Positions 50,476 to 59,276 of a stretch of DNA of 64,000 nucleotides are shown here, piece by piece. The position numbers and the translations under genes were made by a program. The notes below the pieces were generated by a model. That model saw only the letters and a program-made list of their open reading frames with translations. It made no database searches and was not told where the DNA came from. Within the stretch, counting starts at the first letter, position 1. Every line of letters starts with the position of its first letter. The DNA comes from Arthrobacter rhizosphaerae (GTDB lineage Bacteria > Actinomycetota > Actinomycetes > Actinomycetales > Micrococcaceae), in the NCBI RefSeq assembly GCF_023062595.1, contig NZ_JALLAN010000010.1:124001-188000 (forward strand), given 5' to 3'.

Positions 50476-50563
50476 TTGTCAAAGTCACAGTAATGCGCTT
50501 AGATTGAGTCAGCACCCCGATCTAAGCGCATTGAGAACACCTTTTCTCGATATCTAAGCGCAT
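50476..50563 (+). promoter_or_regulatory. Promoter and triple LacI operator of the ABC importer operon
   Basis: -35 TTGTCA (50476-50481), 17-bp spacer, -10 TTAGAT (50499-50504). Operator boxes: ATGCGCTTA at 50493-50501 (inverted), TAAGCGCAT at 50523-50531 and 50555-50563. The first two form perfect 12-bp arms (50493-50504 with 50520-50531). The first box overlaps the -10, so repressor binding would block RNA polymerase; the 32-base step between boxes two and three is about three helical turns. Confidence 0.7.
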
Positions 50564-50620
50564 ATATCAGGTTTAGCTGATAAATCGGCGCTGCGAAGCG
50601 CTTGACCGAAGGGAACAAAG

Positions 50621-51916
50621 ATGATCCAAACCACTGTGGACACACGTGTCCGCATCAGGAAAATCGCGGCGCTTGGCCTTGCTGCCGGGCTGCTGCTTAC
50701 CGGTTGCGGCCGGGACAATGCACCCACGAACGCTTCGGAGACCGGCAAGGCTGTCGCGGGCGGCGCCGCTACCGGCACGATCAATGTGTGGGCCCAGGGC
50801 GGAGAAGCGACGATACTTCCCGAGCTTATGAAGGGATTCGAGGCCGAGAACCCAGGGGTGAAGGTCAACGTCACGGCCATCCCCTGGGATGCAGCACACA
50901 ACAAGTACCAGACGGCCATCGCAGGCGGTACCACCCCGGACCTTGCCCAGATGGGCACCACCTGGATGACTGACTTCAACGATGCCTTCGATCCGAAACC
51001 GGCCGAGATTGATACGGCCGGGTTCTTCGCCAGCTCGGTTAAAACAACCGAGGTCAACGGGGCCGCTCTGGGCGTGCCGTGGTACGTCGACACGCGGGTC
51101 GTCTTCTACCGCAAGGACCTGGCCGCCAAGGCAGGTTACCCGGAATTCCCGACCACTTGGGAGGGCCTGACCTCGATGTCGAAGGCCTTGAAGTCGCAGG
51201 ACGGCGTGAAGTACCCACTCCAGCTGCCGGTGTCCGGTGCCGATTCCTTCATGAACATCCTTCCGTTCCTTTGGTCCAACGGCGCACAGTTCATCAGCGA
51301 GGACAACTCGAAGTGGACGTTCGACACCCCTGAGGTCGTGGAGGCGCTGAAGTACTACCAGGGCTTCTTCACCGAGGAACTGGCCAACAAGAACCCCGCA
51401 ACAGGGGCAGGCTCCGGCGAAGCGGCCTTTGTCAACGGCGAGGCCCCGGTGCTGATCGCAGGACCTGGCCTTCTCGGGCAGCTCAACAAGGCAGGCGGTC
51501 CCGGTTTCGAGGACCAGTACATGGTGGCGCCGTTCCCCAAGAAGGTCAGCGGAACGTCCTTCATCGGCGGGTCCGACCTGGTGGTCTTCAAGGACGCCAA
51601 GAACCGGGATGGGGCCTGGAAGCTCGCACAGTGGCTGTCCAAGCCGGAAGTCCAGATCAAGTGGTACAAGGCATCAGGAAGCCTCCCCGCGCTGCAGAGT
51701 GCGTGGAAAGACCCCAGCCTGGCCGATGACAAGAAGCTCGCGGTCTTCGGTGAGCAGCTGAAGGACACCAACTTCCCGCCCACCATCTCCACCTGGACCG
51801 AGGTCGCCGCAGCAGCAGACACGCAGCTTGAGCAGATCGTCAAGGCAGGCAAGGACCCCGCGGCGGCAATGAAAGAGCTGCAGGCCACTGCCGACTCCAT
51901 CGGTACCGGGAAGTAA
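50621..51916 (+). CDS. ABC sugar importer, substrate-binding lipoprotein
   Basis: 431 residues from ATG 50621 with GAAGGGAAC upstream. Lipoprotein signal: RVRIRKIAALGLAAG then LLLTGC. A family 1 extracellular solute-binding protein (TINVWAQGGEATILPE, WYKASGSLPA). It delivers a sugar or oligosaccharide to the two permeases encoded next. No ATPase is encoded here, so a shared MsiK-type ATPase elsewhere is likely (inference). Confidence 0.93.
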   Translation: MIQTTVDTRVRIRKIAALGLAAGLLLTGCGRDNAPTNASETGKAVAGGAATGTINVWAQGGEATILPELMKGFEAENPGVKVNVTAIPWDAAHNKYQTAIAGGTTPDLAQMGTTWMTDFNDAFDPKPAEIDTAGFFASSVKTTEVNGAALGVPWYVDTRVVFYRKDLAAKAGYPEFPTTWEGLTSMSKALKSQDGVKYPLQLPVSGADSFMNILPFLWSNGAQFISEDNSKWTFDTPEVVEALKYYQGFFTEELANKNPATGAGSGEAAFVNGEAPVLIAGPGLLGQLNKAGGPGFEDQYMVAPFPKKVSGTSFIGGSDLVVFKDAKNRDGAWKLAQWLSKPEVQIKWYKASGSLPALQSAWKDPSLADDKKLAVFGEQLKDTNFPPTISTWTEVAAAADTQLEQIVKAGKDPAAAMKELQATADSIGTGK

Positions 51917-51918
51917 CC

Positions 51919-52878
51919 ATGGCCACCGCAACGGCCACGGGGCAGACCGGCAGGACTCCGTCCGCCGGCCTGCCCCGGACGCCGGAATACCGCAGTCCTG
52001 CCTCGAGGCGCCGACGGAAGACACTGGTCGCCTGGATGTTCGCTTTACCGTTCGTCCTCATTTTCGGGCTCTTCATGCTGATGCCTTTGCTGTCATCTTT
52101 CGTGATGTCCTTTACGGACTTCACGAGCAAGGACGTCCGGAACCCGTTCGCTGTGGGCTTCGTCGGTCTGGACCAGTTCGTGGAGCTCTTTGGCAACGAG
52201 CAGTTCCTTCACTCAATGGCCAACACGGGCTACTTTGTGATCGCCGGCATCCCGTTGACCATGGCGGCGGGACTGGCCTTGGCGGTGGCGTTGAACAACG
52301 GGATCACACGGTTCCGGAGCGCCTTCCGGGTGGGCTTCTACACACCGGTGGTGACCAGCATCGTGGCCATCGCGGTCGTGTGGCGGTTCATCCTGCAGCC
52401 GGACGGGCTGCTGAACCTTGTCCTGGGCTGGGTGGGTATCGCGGGGCCGGATTGGCTGAACAGTACCGAATGGTCCATGCCTGCGATGATCCTGATGGCT
52501 GTCTGGCGGAACATGGGCACCTTGATGATCATCTTCCTGGCCGGGCTGCAGAACGTCCCCACCGAGGTTCTGGAAGCTGCAGAGGTGGATGGCGCCAATG
52601 CCTGGCAGCGGTTCTTCACGGTCACGCTCCCGATCCTTCGTCCTACCCTGCTGCTGGGCGCGGTCCTGCTTTCGGTCGGGTTCCTGCAGTTCTTTGAGGA
52701 GCCGTTCGTGATGACCAGGGGCGGTCCGCTGGATTCCACGCTCTCGGTGAGTTACTTCACCTTCAACCAGTTCGGGTTCGGTAAGTACGGTTTGGCTTCG
52801 GCTGCCAGCTACGTGCTGTTCATAGCCATCGCCCTGCTGAGCCTGTTCCAGTTCCGTACCCTCCGCTCCAAAGACTGA
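51919..52878 (+). CDS. ABC sugar importer, permease 1 (MalF-like)
   Basis: 319 residues with six hydrophobic helices; the ATPase-contacting EAA loop reads EAAEVDGANAWQRFFTVTLP (seen as EVDGANAWQRF). It starts two bases after the binding-protein stop. Carbohydrate uptake CUT1 type. Confidence 0.93.
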   Translation: MATATATGQTGRTPSAGLPRTPEYRSPASRRRRKTLVAWMFALPFVLIFGLFMLMPLLSSFVMSFTDFTSKDVRNPFAVGFVGLDQFVELFGNEQFLHSMANTGYFVIAGIPLTMAAGLALAVALNNGITRFRSAFRVGFYTPVVTSIVAIAVVWRFILQPDGLLNLVLGWVGIAGPDWLNSTEWSMPAMILMAVWRNMGTLMIIFLAGLQNVPTEVLEAAEVDGANAWQRFFTVTLPILRPTLLLGAVLLSVGFLQFFEEPFVMTRGGPLDSTLSVSYFTFNQFGFGKYGLASAASYVLFIAIALLSLFQFRTLRSKD

Positions 52879-52890
52879 AGCGAGTACACG

Positions 52891-53787
52891 ATGACCGATA
52901 CAAAAACTGCCCCTGCGTCACCGGCTCGCCCGGCGGCCCGGCGGGCGGTCACAGTCCGCAAGCAGCGTTCCGCCGTCGGAAAACAGGCCTGGGTTTACGG
53001 GGGCCTGATACTGGCCGGAGCCGCGACGATACTGCCCTTTGTGTGGATGCTGCTGGGATCCTTCAAGACCCAGGGAGAGCTCCTGCGCAGGCCTGTCACC
53101 TGGTGGCCGCAGGATCCCACCCTGGATAACTACGTGCGCTGGTTCAGTGATCTGCACATAGATCTCTTCTTTATGAACAGCCTCATTGTTGCTGTCGTGA
53201 CGGTGCTGGGGAACCTGCTGTTCTGTTCAATGGTGGGCTATGCCCTGGCCAAGATGGACTTCGCAGGGAAGAAGGTCCTGTTCCTGCTGGTGATGGTGAC
53301 CCTCATGGTTCCGGGCGTTGTGACATTCGTTCCGTTGTTTGTCATGGTCAGCAAGCTGGGCCTGGTCAACACCTACCCGGCGCTGATCCTGCCGTTCCTG
53401 GTCTCACCACTGGGCGTCTTTCTGATGCGGCAGTTCATGATGGGGATACCGGACTCCCTGATCGAGGCCGCCAGGATCGACGGAGCCGGCGAGTTGCGGA
53501 CCTTCACCGGGATCGTTATGCCATTGTGCGGGCCGCCGCTGGCAACACTGGGGATCCTCACGTTCCTGGGATCGTGGAACAACTTCCTCTGGCCGCTTGT
53601 AGCGGCCCAAAGCGAAGACAAATACACGTTGCCCGTCGCGTTGTCGCTGTTCTCCACCGGTCAGAGCGCAACAGACTACGGGCTGCTGCTGGCAGGCTCG
53701 GTGCTTGTCATCGCCCCCATCGTGGCCCTGTTCATCTGCCTGCAGCGATTCTTCATCCAGGGAGTCGCATCGACCGGCATCAAGTAA
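52891..53787 (+). CDS. ABC sugar importer, permease 2 (MalG-like)
   Basis: 298 residues, six helices, EAA loop EAARIDGAGELRTF, and an Arg-rich cytoplasmic N-terminus of about 40 residues. 12 bases after permease 1. With the preceding two genes it makes a CUT1 importer lacking its own ATPase. Confidence 0.93.
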   Translation: MTDTKTAPASPARPAARRAVTVRKQRSAVGKQAWVYGGLILAGAATILPFVWMLLGSFKTQGELLRRPVTWWPQDPTLDNYVRWFSDLHIDLFFMNSLIVAVVTVLGNLLFCSMVGYALAKMDFAGKKVLFLLVMVTLMVPGVVTFVPLFVMVSKLGLVNTYPALILPFLVSPLGVFLMRQFMMGIPDSLIEAARIDGAGELRTFTGIVMPLCGPPLATLGILTFLGSWNNFLWPLVAAQSEDKYTLPVALSLFSTGQSATDYGLLLAGSVLVIAPIVALFICLQRFFIQGVASTGIK

Positions 53788-53837
53788 GCCCTTGGGTTCC
53801 TGCCCGCCGCGGCTACCCAGCGCACCAGTTCGGCGGG

Positions 53838-53885
53838 CTTGGGGTTGGATGAATAATCCAGCAGGATCATCCATCCAACCCCAAG
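53838..53885 (+). terminator. Hairpin after the importer genes
   Basis: Perfect 14-bp arms CTTGGGGTTGGATG (53838-53851) and 53872-53885 around a 20-nt loop, in the 275-base gap before the isomerase gene. No T-run. It may reduce read-through so the importer is made in excess over the enzymes. Confidence 0.55.
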
Positions 53886-54062
53886 ACCGGGGCTGACGCG
53901 TTCCAGTGCGAAATTGTGAGACCGCTGCGTGGAGGCCTTTGCACCCCTTCCTTTCGCCGTTGCTCCAACGGGAAAGAGCCTCTTCATCCAAGGGCCCGCC
54001 CCAAGGGAACTCGGTGGTACCCGACCGTTTTTCCCGTCACAGCCCACCTCCAAGGAAAACGA

Positions 54063-54827
54063 ATGTCATATTCAATTCAGCTGTTCACCCTCCGCAACGC
54101 CATTCAGGACGACCTTCCGGGCACCATCCGCAAGGTCGCCGAGATCGGCTTCACCCAGGTTGAGCCCTACGACTTTGTGGCCACAGCCAAGGAGCTTGGC
54201 GCCGCACTTGCGGAGAACGGGTTATCGGCACCTTCCGGCCACGCACCGCTGCTGAGCCAGGATCAGGATGAAATCTTTGCGGCTGCCAAGGAATTGGGCA
54301 TCAGTACCGTGATCGACCCCTTCCTGCCGGCCGAGCACTGGCAAAAAGCCGAAGACATCCGGGCCACGGCCGAAAAGCTCAATGCCGCAGCGAAGAAAGG
54401 CGCCGCATACGGCATCCGCGTGGGGTACCACAACCACCAGTGGGAGCTGGAGTCGGTGATCGAGGGCCAAACCGCCCTCGAATACTTCACCGGGCTGCTG
54501 GACCCGGAGGTTGTCCTTGAGGTGGACACCTACTGGGCGGCAGTCGGGGGCCAGGACCCCGAAGCCCTCCTCCGGCGCCTCGGTGACCGGGTGAAGTTCA
54601 TCCACATCAAGGACGGGCCAATAAACACCGATACCAAAGCCCAGCAACCCGCAGGCCAGGGCCGTATCGCCGTCCTGGACGTCATCGCGGCGGCCGGGTC
54701 CCTCGAGGTGGGGGTCGTTGAATTTGACGACTACGCAGGGGACATCTTCGATGGCATCACGCAAAGCCTCCGCTACCTCGAGAATGCCGCAGCGGACGCA
54801 TCAGTGAACGCAGGAGAGCCGGCATGA
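54063..54827 (+). CDS. TIM-barrel sugar phosphate isomerase/epimerase-like protein 1
   Basis: 254 residues from ATG 54063 with AAGGAAAAC upstream. AP-endonuclease-2 type TIM barrel: QLFTLRNAIQDDL, GYHNHQWELE (metal-binding His), EVDTYWAAVGG and FIHIKDG. Such proteins isomerise or epimerise sugars, or act on 3-keto sugars when paired with Gfo/Idh enzymes. Its stop overlaps the start of a Gfo/Idh/MocA gene (ATGA), which supports a coupled two-step reaction. The frame open to 53916 is not coding. Confidence 0.85.
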   Translation: MSYSIQLFTLRNAIQDDLPGTIRKVAEIGFTQVEPYDFVATAKELGAALAENGLSAPSGHAPLLSQDQDEIFAAAKELGISTVIDPFLPAEHWQKAEDIRATAEKLNAAAKKGAAYGIRVGYHNHQWELESVIEGQTALEYFTGLLDPEVVLEVDTYWAAVGGQDPEALLRRLGDRVKFIHIKDGPINTDTKAQQPAGQGRIAVLDVIAAAGSLEVGVVEFDDYAGDIFDGITQSLRYLENAAADASVNAGEPA

Positions 54828-55942
54828 ACGGCGTCGGCACCGGCAGCGGGCCAGTCGGCGTCGCCGTTATTGGCGCGGGAAACATCAGCAAGCAATACCT
54901 GGACAACCTGACCGTCTTCCCCGACATAAAGGTCCATGTCATCGCGGACCTTTTCGAGGACGCCGCGCAAGCACGGGCGAAGGAGTACGGCATCCCGGAG
55001 TGGGGTGGGGTTGAGGCCGCGCTGAACCATCCCGACGTCGAAATAATTGTGAATCTGACCATCCCGGCAGCGCATGTGGAAGTGGCAACCGCCGCGGCCC
55101 AGGCGGGGAAGCACGTCTGGACTGAGAAGCCGTTTTCGCTGGACCGGGAGTCGGGGCTTGGCTTGCTGAAGGCTGCCGACGCCGCAGGCCTCCGGCTCGG
55201 CTGCGCCCCGGACACATTCCTCGGGGCGGGGCTGCAGACCGCGCGGCGGATCATTGAGCGGGGGGACATCGGCACACCGCTTACGGCCATGACCACGTTC
55301 CAGACGCCCGGCCCGGAATCCTGGCACCCCAACCCCGGCTTCCTGTTCCAGTATGGTGCAGGCCCACTGTTCGACATGGGCCCGTACTACCTCACGGCCC
55401 TCGTCCAGACCTTCGGATCAGTCCGACGTGTGGCAGCCCTCGGGTCCAAAGCCAAGGAAGTACGTGTGATCAGCTCCGGCCCGAAAGCAGGCGAGGAGTT
55501 CACTGTCGCAGTCCCCACCCATGTCTCCGCCATGGCCCAGTTCGACGGCGGTGCGTCCTCCCACAGTATCTTCAGCTTCGAATCCCCTCGCGAACGAATG
55601 GGATTCGTGGAGATCACAGGAACGGACGCCACCATTTCCCTTCCTGATCCCAACGAATTCGACGGCGCTGTCCGGATCTGGAGGGCAGGGGACCAGGACT
55701 GGACCACCATCCCCGCCACCGGACCTGCAGATGGCCGCGGTTTGGGAGTACTGGACATGGCCCGCTCAATCAGGGCAGGCGTTCCACACCGGGCCACCGG
55801 CAACCTCGCCTACCACGTCCTCGACACCATGGTCTCGATCTCCGAATCCATCGAATCCGGAGCCTTCATAGACGTTGAAAGCTCCGCCCCGGCCTCCCCT
55901 GCACTGCCAGAGGACTGGGAACCGGCAGCCCAAACACTCTAG
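54824..55942 (+). CDS. Gfo/Idh/MocA-family dehydrogenase (gene A)
   Basis: 372 residues. Rossmann motif VAVIGAGNISKQY at the N-terminus, the nicotinamide-site motif WTEKPFSLD (about residue 101), and a C-terminal alpha/beta domain with FDMGPYYLTAL. It probably oxidises a sugar hydroxyl with NAD(P). The last 100 bases are duplicated, diverged, at 57732. Confidence 0.9.
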   Translation: MNGVGTGSGPVGVAVIGAGNISKQYLDNLTVFPDIKVHVIADLFEDAAQARAKEYGIPEWGGVEAALNHPDVEIIVNLTIPAAHVEVATAAAQAGKHVWTEKPFSLDRESGLGLLKAADAAGLRLGCAPDTFLGAGLQTARRIIERGDIGTPLTAMTTFQTPGPESWHPNPGFLFQYGAGPLFDMGPYYLTALVQTFGSVRRVAALGSKAKEVRVISSGPKAGEEFTVAVPTHVSAMAQFDGGASSHSIFSFESPRERMGFVEITGTDATISLPDPNEFDGAVRIWRAGDQDWTTIPATGPADGRGLGVLDMARSIRAGVPHRATGNLAYHVLDTMVSISESIESGAFIDVESSAPASPALPEDWEPAAQTL

Positions 55943-56117
55943 GGAACCCCGCCATGTCAGCAGAACAGAACCGCGAGCAGGAACAGGCCCGCCCCCGGGC
56001 GTGGCCATTATCGGTTGCCCCTTTATGGGCAAGGCCCATTCGAAGGCCTGACGGAACGTTGCCAGCTTCTTCGACGTCCCCGCCTGCGAGCGGAAGATCC
56101 TGGTGGGCCGCGACGCC
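55842..56117 (+). repeat. Direct repeat copy 1 flanking the GH32 gene
   Basis: 276 bases covering the tail of dehydrogenase A, the intergenic gap and the first about 55 codons of dehydrogenase B. About five of six bases match 57732-58007 when compared by eye, including CCAGAGGACTGGGAA and AGAACAGAACCGCGAGCAG. One base is missing near 55999 relative to copy 2. Confidence 0.85.
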
Positions 56118-56160
56118 GCCAACGTCGCCGGGCGAAGCGCCACACTGCCATGACTGACTC
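55954..56160 (+). pseudogene. Relic of dehydrogenase B, N-terminal fragment (copy 1)
   Basis: Starts ATG 55954 as MSAEQNREQEQARPR, then loses one base near 55999; the other frame continues with GVAIIG-like and FMGKAHSKA, where a TGA replaces the Trp codon found in the second copy (near 56050), then NVASFFDVPAC and ILVGRDAANV before similarity ends. Frameshift, nonsense codon and truncation together show it is dead. Confidence 0.85.
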
Positions 56161-56175
56161 CAAGTCCAACCCCAT

Positions 56176-57693
56176 ATGAAAGAGGCCCCGAGCAACATGA
56201 CAGCCGTTTCTTCCCCAGTGTCCGAAGCCTTCCGGCCGGCAATCCACTATGCCTGCAAGAACACCTGGCTTAACGATCCCAACGGGTTGATCTTCCACGA
56301 CGGCACCTACCACCTGTACTACCAGAACAACCCGTTCGGGAACATCTGGGGCAACATGTCCTGGGGCCATGCCACCTCAACCGACCTCCTCAACTGGATC
56401 GAACAACCAGTCGCCATCGCATGCGATGAATCCGAAGACATCTTCTCCGGCAGCATTGTCTGGGACCAGTACAACACCAGCGGCTTCGGCGGCCAGCACA
56501 CTGCCCCCCTCGTGGCCATCTACACCAGCTTGTTCAAGAAAGACTCCCCTCACTACGGCCGCCAGGCCCAGTCCCTTGCCTGGAGCACGGACGGCGGCTA
56601 CAGCTGGACCAAATACCACGAAAACCCGGTCCTGGACCGCAAATCCGCAAACTTCCGGGACCCGAAGGTGTTCCGCTATAGCGGCCCGCGTGGCAGCTAC
56701 TGGGTCATGGTCGCCGTCGAGGCCCACGACCACACGGTGGTCCTCTACCGTTCCGATGACCTGAAAACGTGGGAATATCTGAGCAGTTTCGGCCCGGCCA
56801 ACGCCACCGGCGGCGTGTGGGAGTGCCCGGACCTGTTCCCCCTTCCCCTGGACGGAAATGAGGACAACATCAAATGGGTCCTCACCGTCAACCTCCATCC
56901 CGGCGGGCCCAACGGAGGCTCAGCCGGACAGTACTTCGTCGGCCACTTTGACGGCGTGACGTTCACCGCGGCATCCACAGTCACCGACGGACTGCAGGAT
57001 CCGGCACGAATGGACGAGTATCTTTGGCTCGACTGGGGCAGGGACTACTACGCAGCCGTGTCCTTCAACAACGTCCCGGACGGGCGCCGGCTCATGATCG
57101 GGTGGATGAACAACTGGCAGTACGGCAACGAAATTCCAACGTCGCCGTGGCGGAGCCCGATGTCACTTGTGCGCGAAGTCTCGCTCGTAAGCTCCAACGG
57201 ACAACCCCGTCTCAGCCAGCGTCCAGTGTGGGAAGACCCGGGGTCGGACACCGGCACAGTGTCTTATACAGGGCTCGACGTCGACGGCTTCCACCCGGTT
57301 GAGGGCGGCGCCGCAGTGCAGCTCATCGAGGCCACGTTTGTGCCCGGCTCAGCGGAAGAGTTCGGCCTGGTGATCCGCGGCAACGGGGCTGAAGGGACAA
57401 AGATCGGCATCCGCCCCGCCGACGGCCGACTCGCAGTAGACAGGACAATGTCGGGCAACACGGACTTCCACGAGACCTTCCCATCCATCGACTCCGCGCC
57501 TCTCCAAGCCCCAGGAGGAACCTATGATCTGCGGATTTTTGTCGACCACTGCTCAGTAGAGATTTTCGCCCAGAACGGACAGGTCACCATGACAGAACTG
57601 ATCTTCCCGGACCCGGAAAGCATCAGTGTATCGGTGTACGCCTCCGAAGGGACTGCGACAGTTTCCTCACTGAAGCTCACCACGCTGCCCTGA
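56176..57693 (+). CDS. Glycoside hydrolase family 32 fructosidase (levanase/invertase type)
   Basis: Hydrolyses beta-fructosides such as sucrose, inulin or levan fragments. 505 residues from ATG 56176; ATG 56197 (MTAVSSP) has the better purine-rich upstream sequence and is a likely true start. Catalytic residues: nucleophile D34 in WLNDPNG, transition-state stabiliser in FRDPKVF (about 160), acid/base E216 in WECPDLF. A C-terminal beta-sandwich follows (about 360-505; DHCSVEIFAQNG). No signal peptide, so it acts inside the cell on imported sugar. It lies between two direct repeats of dehydrogenase sequence. Confidence 0.93.
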   Translation: MKEAPSNMTAVSSPVSEAFRPAIHYACKNTWLNDPNGLIFHDGTYHLYYQNNPFGNIWGNMSWGHATSTDLLNWIEQPVAIACDESEDIFSGSIVWDQYNTSGFGGQHTAPLVAIYTSLFKKDSPHYGRQAQSLAWSTDGGYSWTKYHENPVLDRKSANFRDPKVFRYSGPRGSYWVMVAVEAHDHTVVLYRSDDLKTWEYLSSFGPANATGGVWECPDLFPLPLDGNEDNIKWVLTVNLHPGGPNGGSAGQYFVGHFDGVTFTAASTVTDGLQDPARMDEYLWLDWGRDYYAAVSFNNVPDGRRLMIGWMNNWQYGNEIPTSPWRSPMSLVREVSLVSSNGQPRLSQRPVWEDPGSDTGTVSYTGLDVDGFHPVEGGAAVQLIEATFVPGSAEEFGLVIRGNGAEGTKIGIRPADGRLAVDRTMSGNTDFHETFPSIDSAPLQAPGGTYDLRIFVDHCSVEIFAQNGQVTMTELIFPDPESISVSVYASEGTATVSSLKLTTLP

Positions 57694-57731
57694 CAAAGGC
57701 CGCCGCATGCAGACAGATGATGCCTCCTGGG

Positions 57732-57836
57732 CCGAATCCTTCGTATCCGGCGCCTTCATAGAAGTTGAAGGCCCCGGCCATGCCTCCGCTGTACTCCCAG
57801 AGGACTGGGAACGTCACCCCAAACACTTTAGGAGAG
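57732..57836 (+). pseudogene. Relic of dehydrogenase A, C-terminal fragment
   Basis: Encodes ESFVSGAFIEVEG and VLPEDWE, matching the last about 33 codons of the intact dehydrogenase A (ESIESGAFIDVES, ALPEDWE), but nothing of the preceding 340 codons is present and the stop codon has slipped out of frame. A pure remnant. Confidence 0.8.
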
Positions 57837-58007
57837 TTGCCAATGTCAACAGAACAGAACCGCGAGCAGGCACAGGCTCGCCCCCTCGGCGTGGCCATGA
57901 TTGGCTATGCCTTCATGGGCAAGGCTCACTCGAATGCCTGGCGGAACGTCGCCAGCTTCTTCGACGTCCCCGACTGCGAGCAGAAGGTCCTGGTAGGCCG
58001 GGACGCC
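57732..58007 (+). repeat. Direct repeat copy 2 flanking the GH32 gene
   Basis: 276 bases matching 55842-56117: tail of dehydrogenase A, AGGAG ribosome site and start of dehydrogenase B. One base is missing near 57820 relative to copy 1, so the two copies end up equal in length. Confidence 0.85.
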
Positions 58008-58236
58008 GGCGCCGTGGCAGAGGCAGCAGGGAAGTATGGCTGGGCTGAATCGGCCACGGACTGGCGTTCTGTGATTGAGCGGGACGACATCGACATTGTC
58101 GATATCTGCGCGCCGGGCTGGATGCAGACGGAACCGAGCCGTCGCCGTCGTTCGAGGAAGGCCTGAATGTCCAGCACATCCTGGCCGCCATCGAAGAGTC
58201 AGCCAATAACAAAAGCACGCTCACCGTGGTGAACAA
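57843..58236 (+). pseudogene. Dehydrogenase B with internal deletion
   Basis: From ATG 57843 (AGGAG upstream) comes an intact Gfo/Idh N-terminus: GVAMIGYAFMGKAHSN, VLVGRDAGAVAEAAG, DIDIVDICAPGWM. After about codon 93 it jumps, out of frame, to a C-terminal end (SPSFEEGLNVQHILAAIEES, then STLTVVN) near 58127-58230. About 250 codons, including the EKP motif, are missing. The N-terminal frame stops at 58166; the C-terminal frame runs without a stop into the next gene's frame. Confidence 0.85.
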
Positions 58237-58264
58237 GACAGCCTTTAGCTCTGAAGGAGCTGAT

Positions 58265-59266
58265 ATGCCCCGCCCTTACACGCTGTTTACCGGCCAGTGG
58301 GCTGACCTTCCGTTTGAGGAGGTCGCGCGTCTGGCGTCCGGCTGGGGCTATGACGGCCTGGAAATCGCCGTTTCGGGGGACCATCTGGATGCTTGGCGCT
58401 GGGATGAGCCCGGCTACGTCGAGTCCAGGCTCGCGGTCCTGGAGAAGTACAACCTGAAGGTCTGGGCCATCTCCAACCACCTCAAGGGCCAGGCCGTGTG
58501 TGATGACCCCATCGACTTCCGCCACGAGGCCATCGTCGGATCCAGGGTCTGGGGAGACGGGGAACCCGAGGGCGTCCGCCAACGCGCCGCCGAGGAAATG
58601 AAACACACCGCACGGCTCGCCCGGGCCCTCGGTGTCAACACCGTCGTCGGGTTTACCGGGTCCTCCATCTGGCAGTACGTGGCAATGTTCCCGCCGGTCC
58701 CGGATAAGGTGATCGAGGCCGGGTACCAGGACTTCGCCGACCGCTGGAACCCCATCCTCGATGTCTTTGACGAGTGCGGCGTCCGGTTCGCCCACGAAGT
58801 CCACCCCTCCGAAATCGCCTACGATTACTGGACCACCGTCAGGACCCTCGAGGCCATCGGGCACCGCGAAGCCTTTGGCCTGAACTGGGACCCGTCCCAC
58901 TTCATGTGGCAGGGCATCGATCCCGTCTCCTTCATCTGGGACTTCAAGGACCGGATCTACCACGTGGACTGCAAGGACACCAAGCTCCGGTTCACCGGCC
59001 GGAACACCGTCATGGGCTCCCACTTGCCCTGGGGCGACCCCCGCCGCGGCTGGGACTTCGTCTCTGCAGGCCGGGGCGACGTCCCCTGGGAATCCTCCTT
59101 CCGCGCCCTCACCGCGATCGGCTACAACGGGCCCATCTCCATCGAATGGGAGGACGCCGGCATGGACCGCCTCCACGGCGCCCCCGAAGCCCTCGCCGCC
59201 CTCAAGAAGTTCGACTTCCCCGCGTCGAGCACCTCCTTCGACGCCGCCTTCAGCACCAAGGACTAG
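58265..59266 (+). CDS. TIM-barrel sugar phosphate isomerase/epimerase-like protein 2
   Basis: 333 residues from ATG 58265, ideal AAGGAG upstream. AP-endonuclease-2 type barrel: GYDGLEIAVSGDHLD, HEVHPSEIAYD (metal-binding His/Glu), LNWDPSHFMWQG, YHVDCKDTK and ISIEWEDAG. In relatives it usually follows a Gfo/Idh gene; here that partner is the broken dehydrogenase B, so it may now depend on dehydrogenase A. The exact reaction is unknown. Confidence 0.88.
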   Translation: MPRPYTLFTGQWADLPFEEVARLASGWGYDGLEIAVSGDHLDAWRWDEPGYVESRLAVLEKYNLKVWAISNHLKGQAVCDDPIDFRHEAIVGSRVWGDGEPEGVRQRAAEEMKHTARLARALGVNTVVGFTGSSIWQYVAMFPPVPDKVIEAGYQDFADRWNPILDVFDECGVRFAHEVHPSEIAYDYWTTVRTLEAIGHREAFGLNWDPSHFMWQGIDPVSFIWDFKDRIYHVDCKDTKLRFTGRNTVMGSHLPWGDPRRGWDFVSAGRGDVPWESSFRALTAIGYNGPISIEWEDAGMDRLHGAPEALAALKKFDFPASSTSFDAAFSTKD

Positions 59267-59276
59267 CAAGTGGAAG

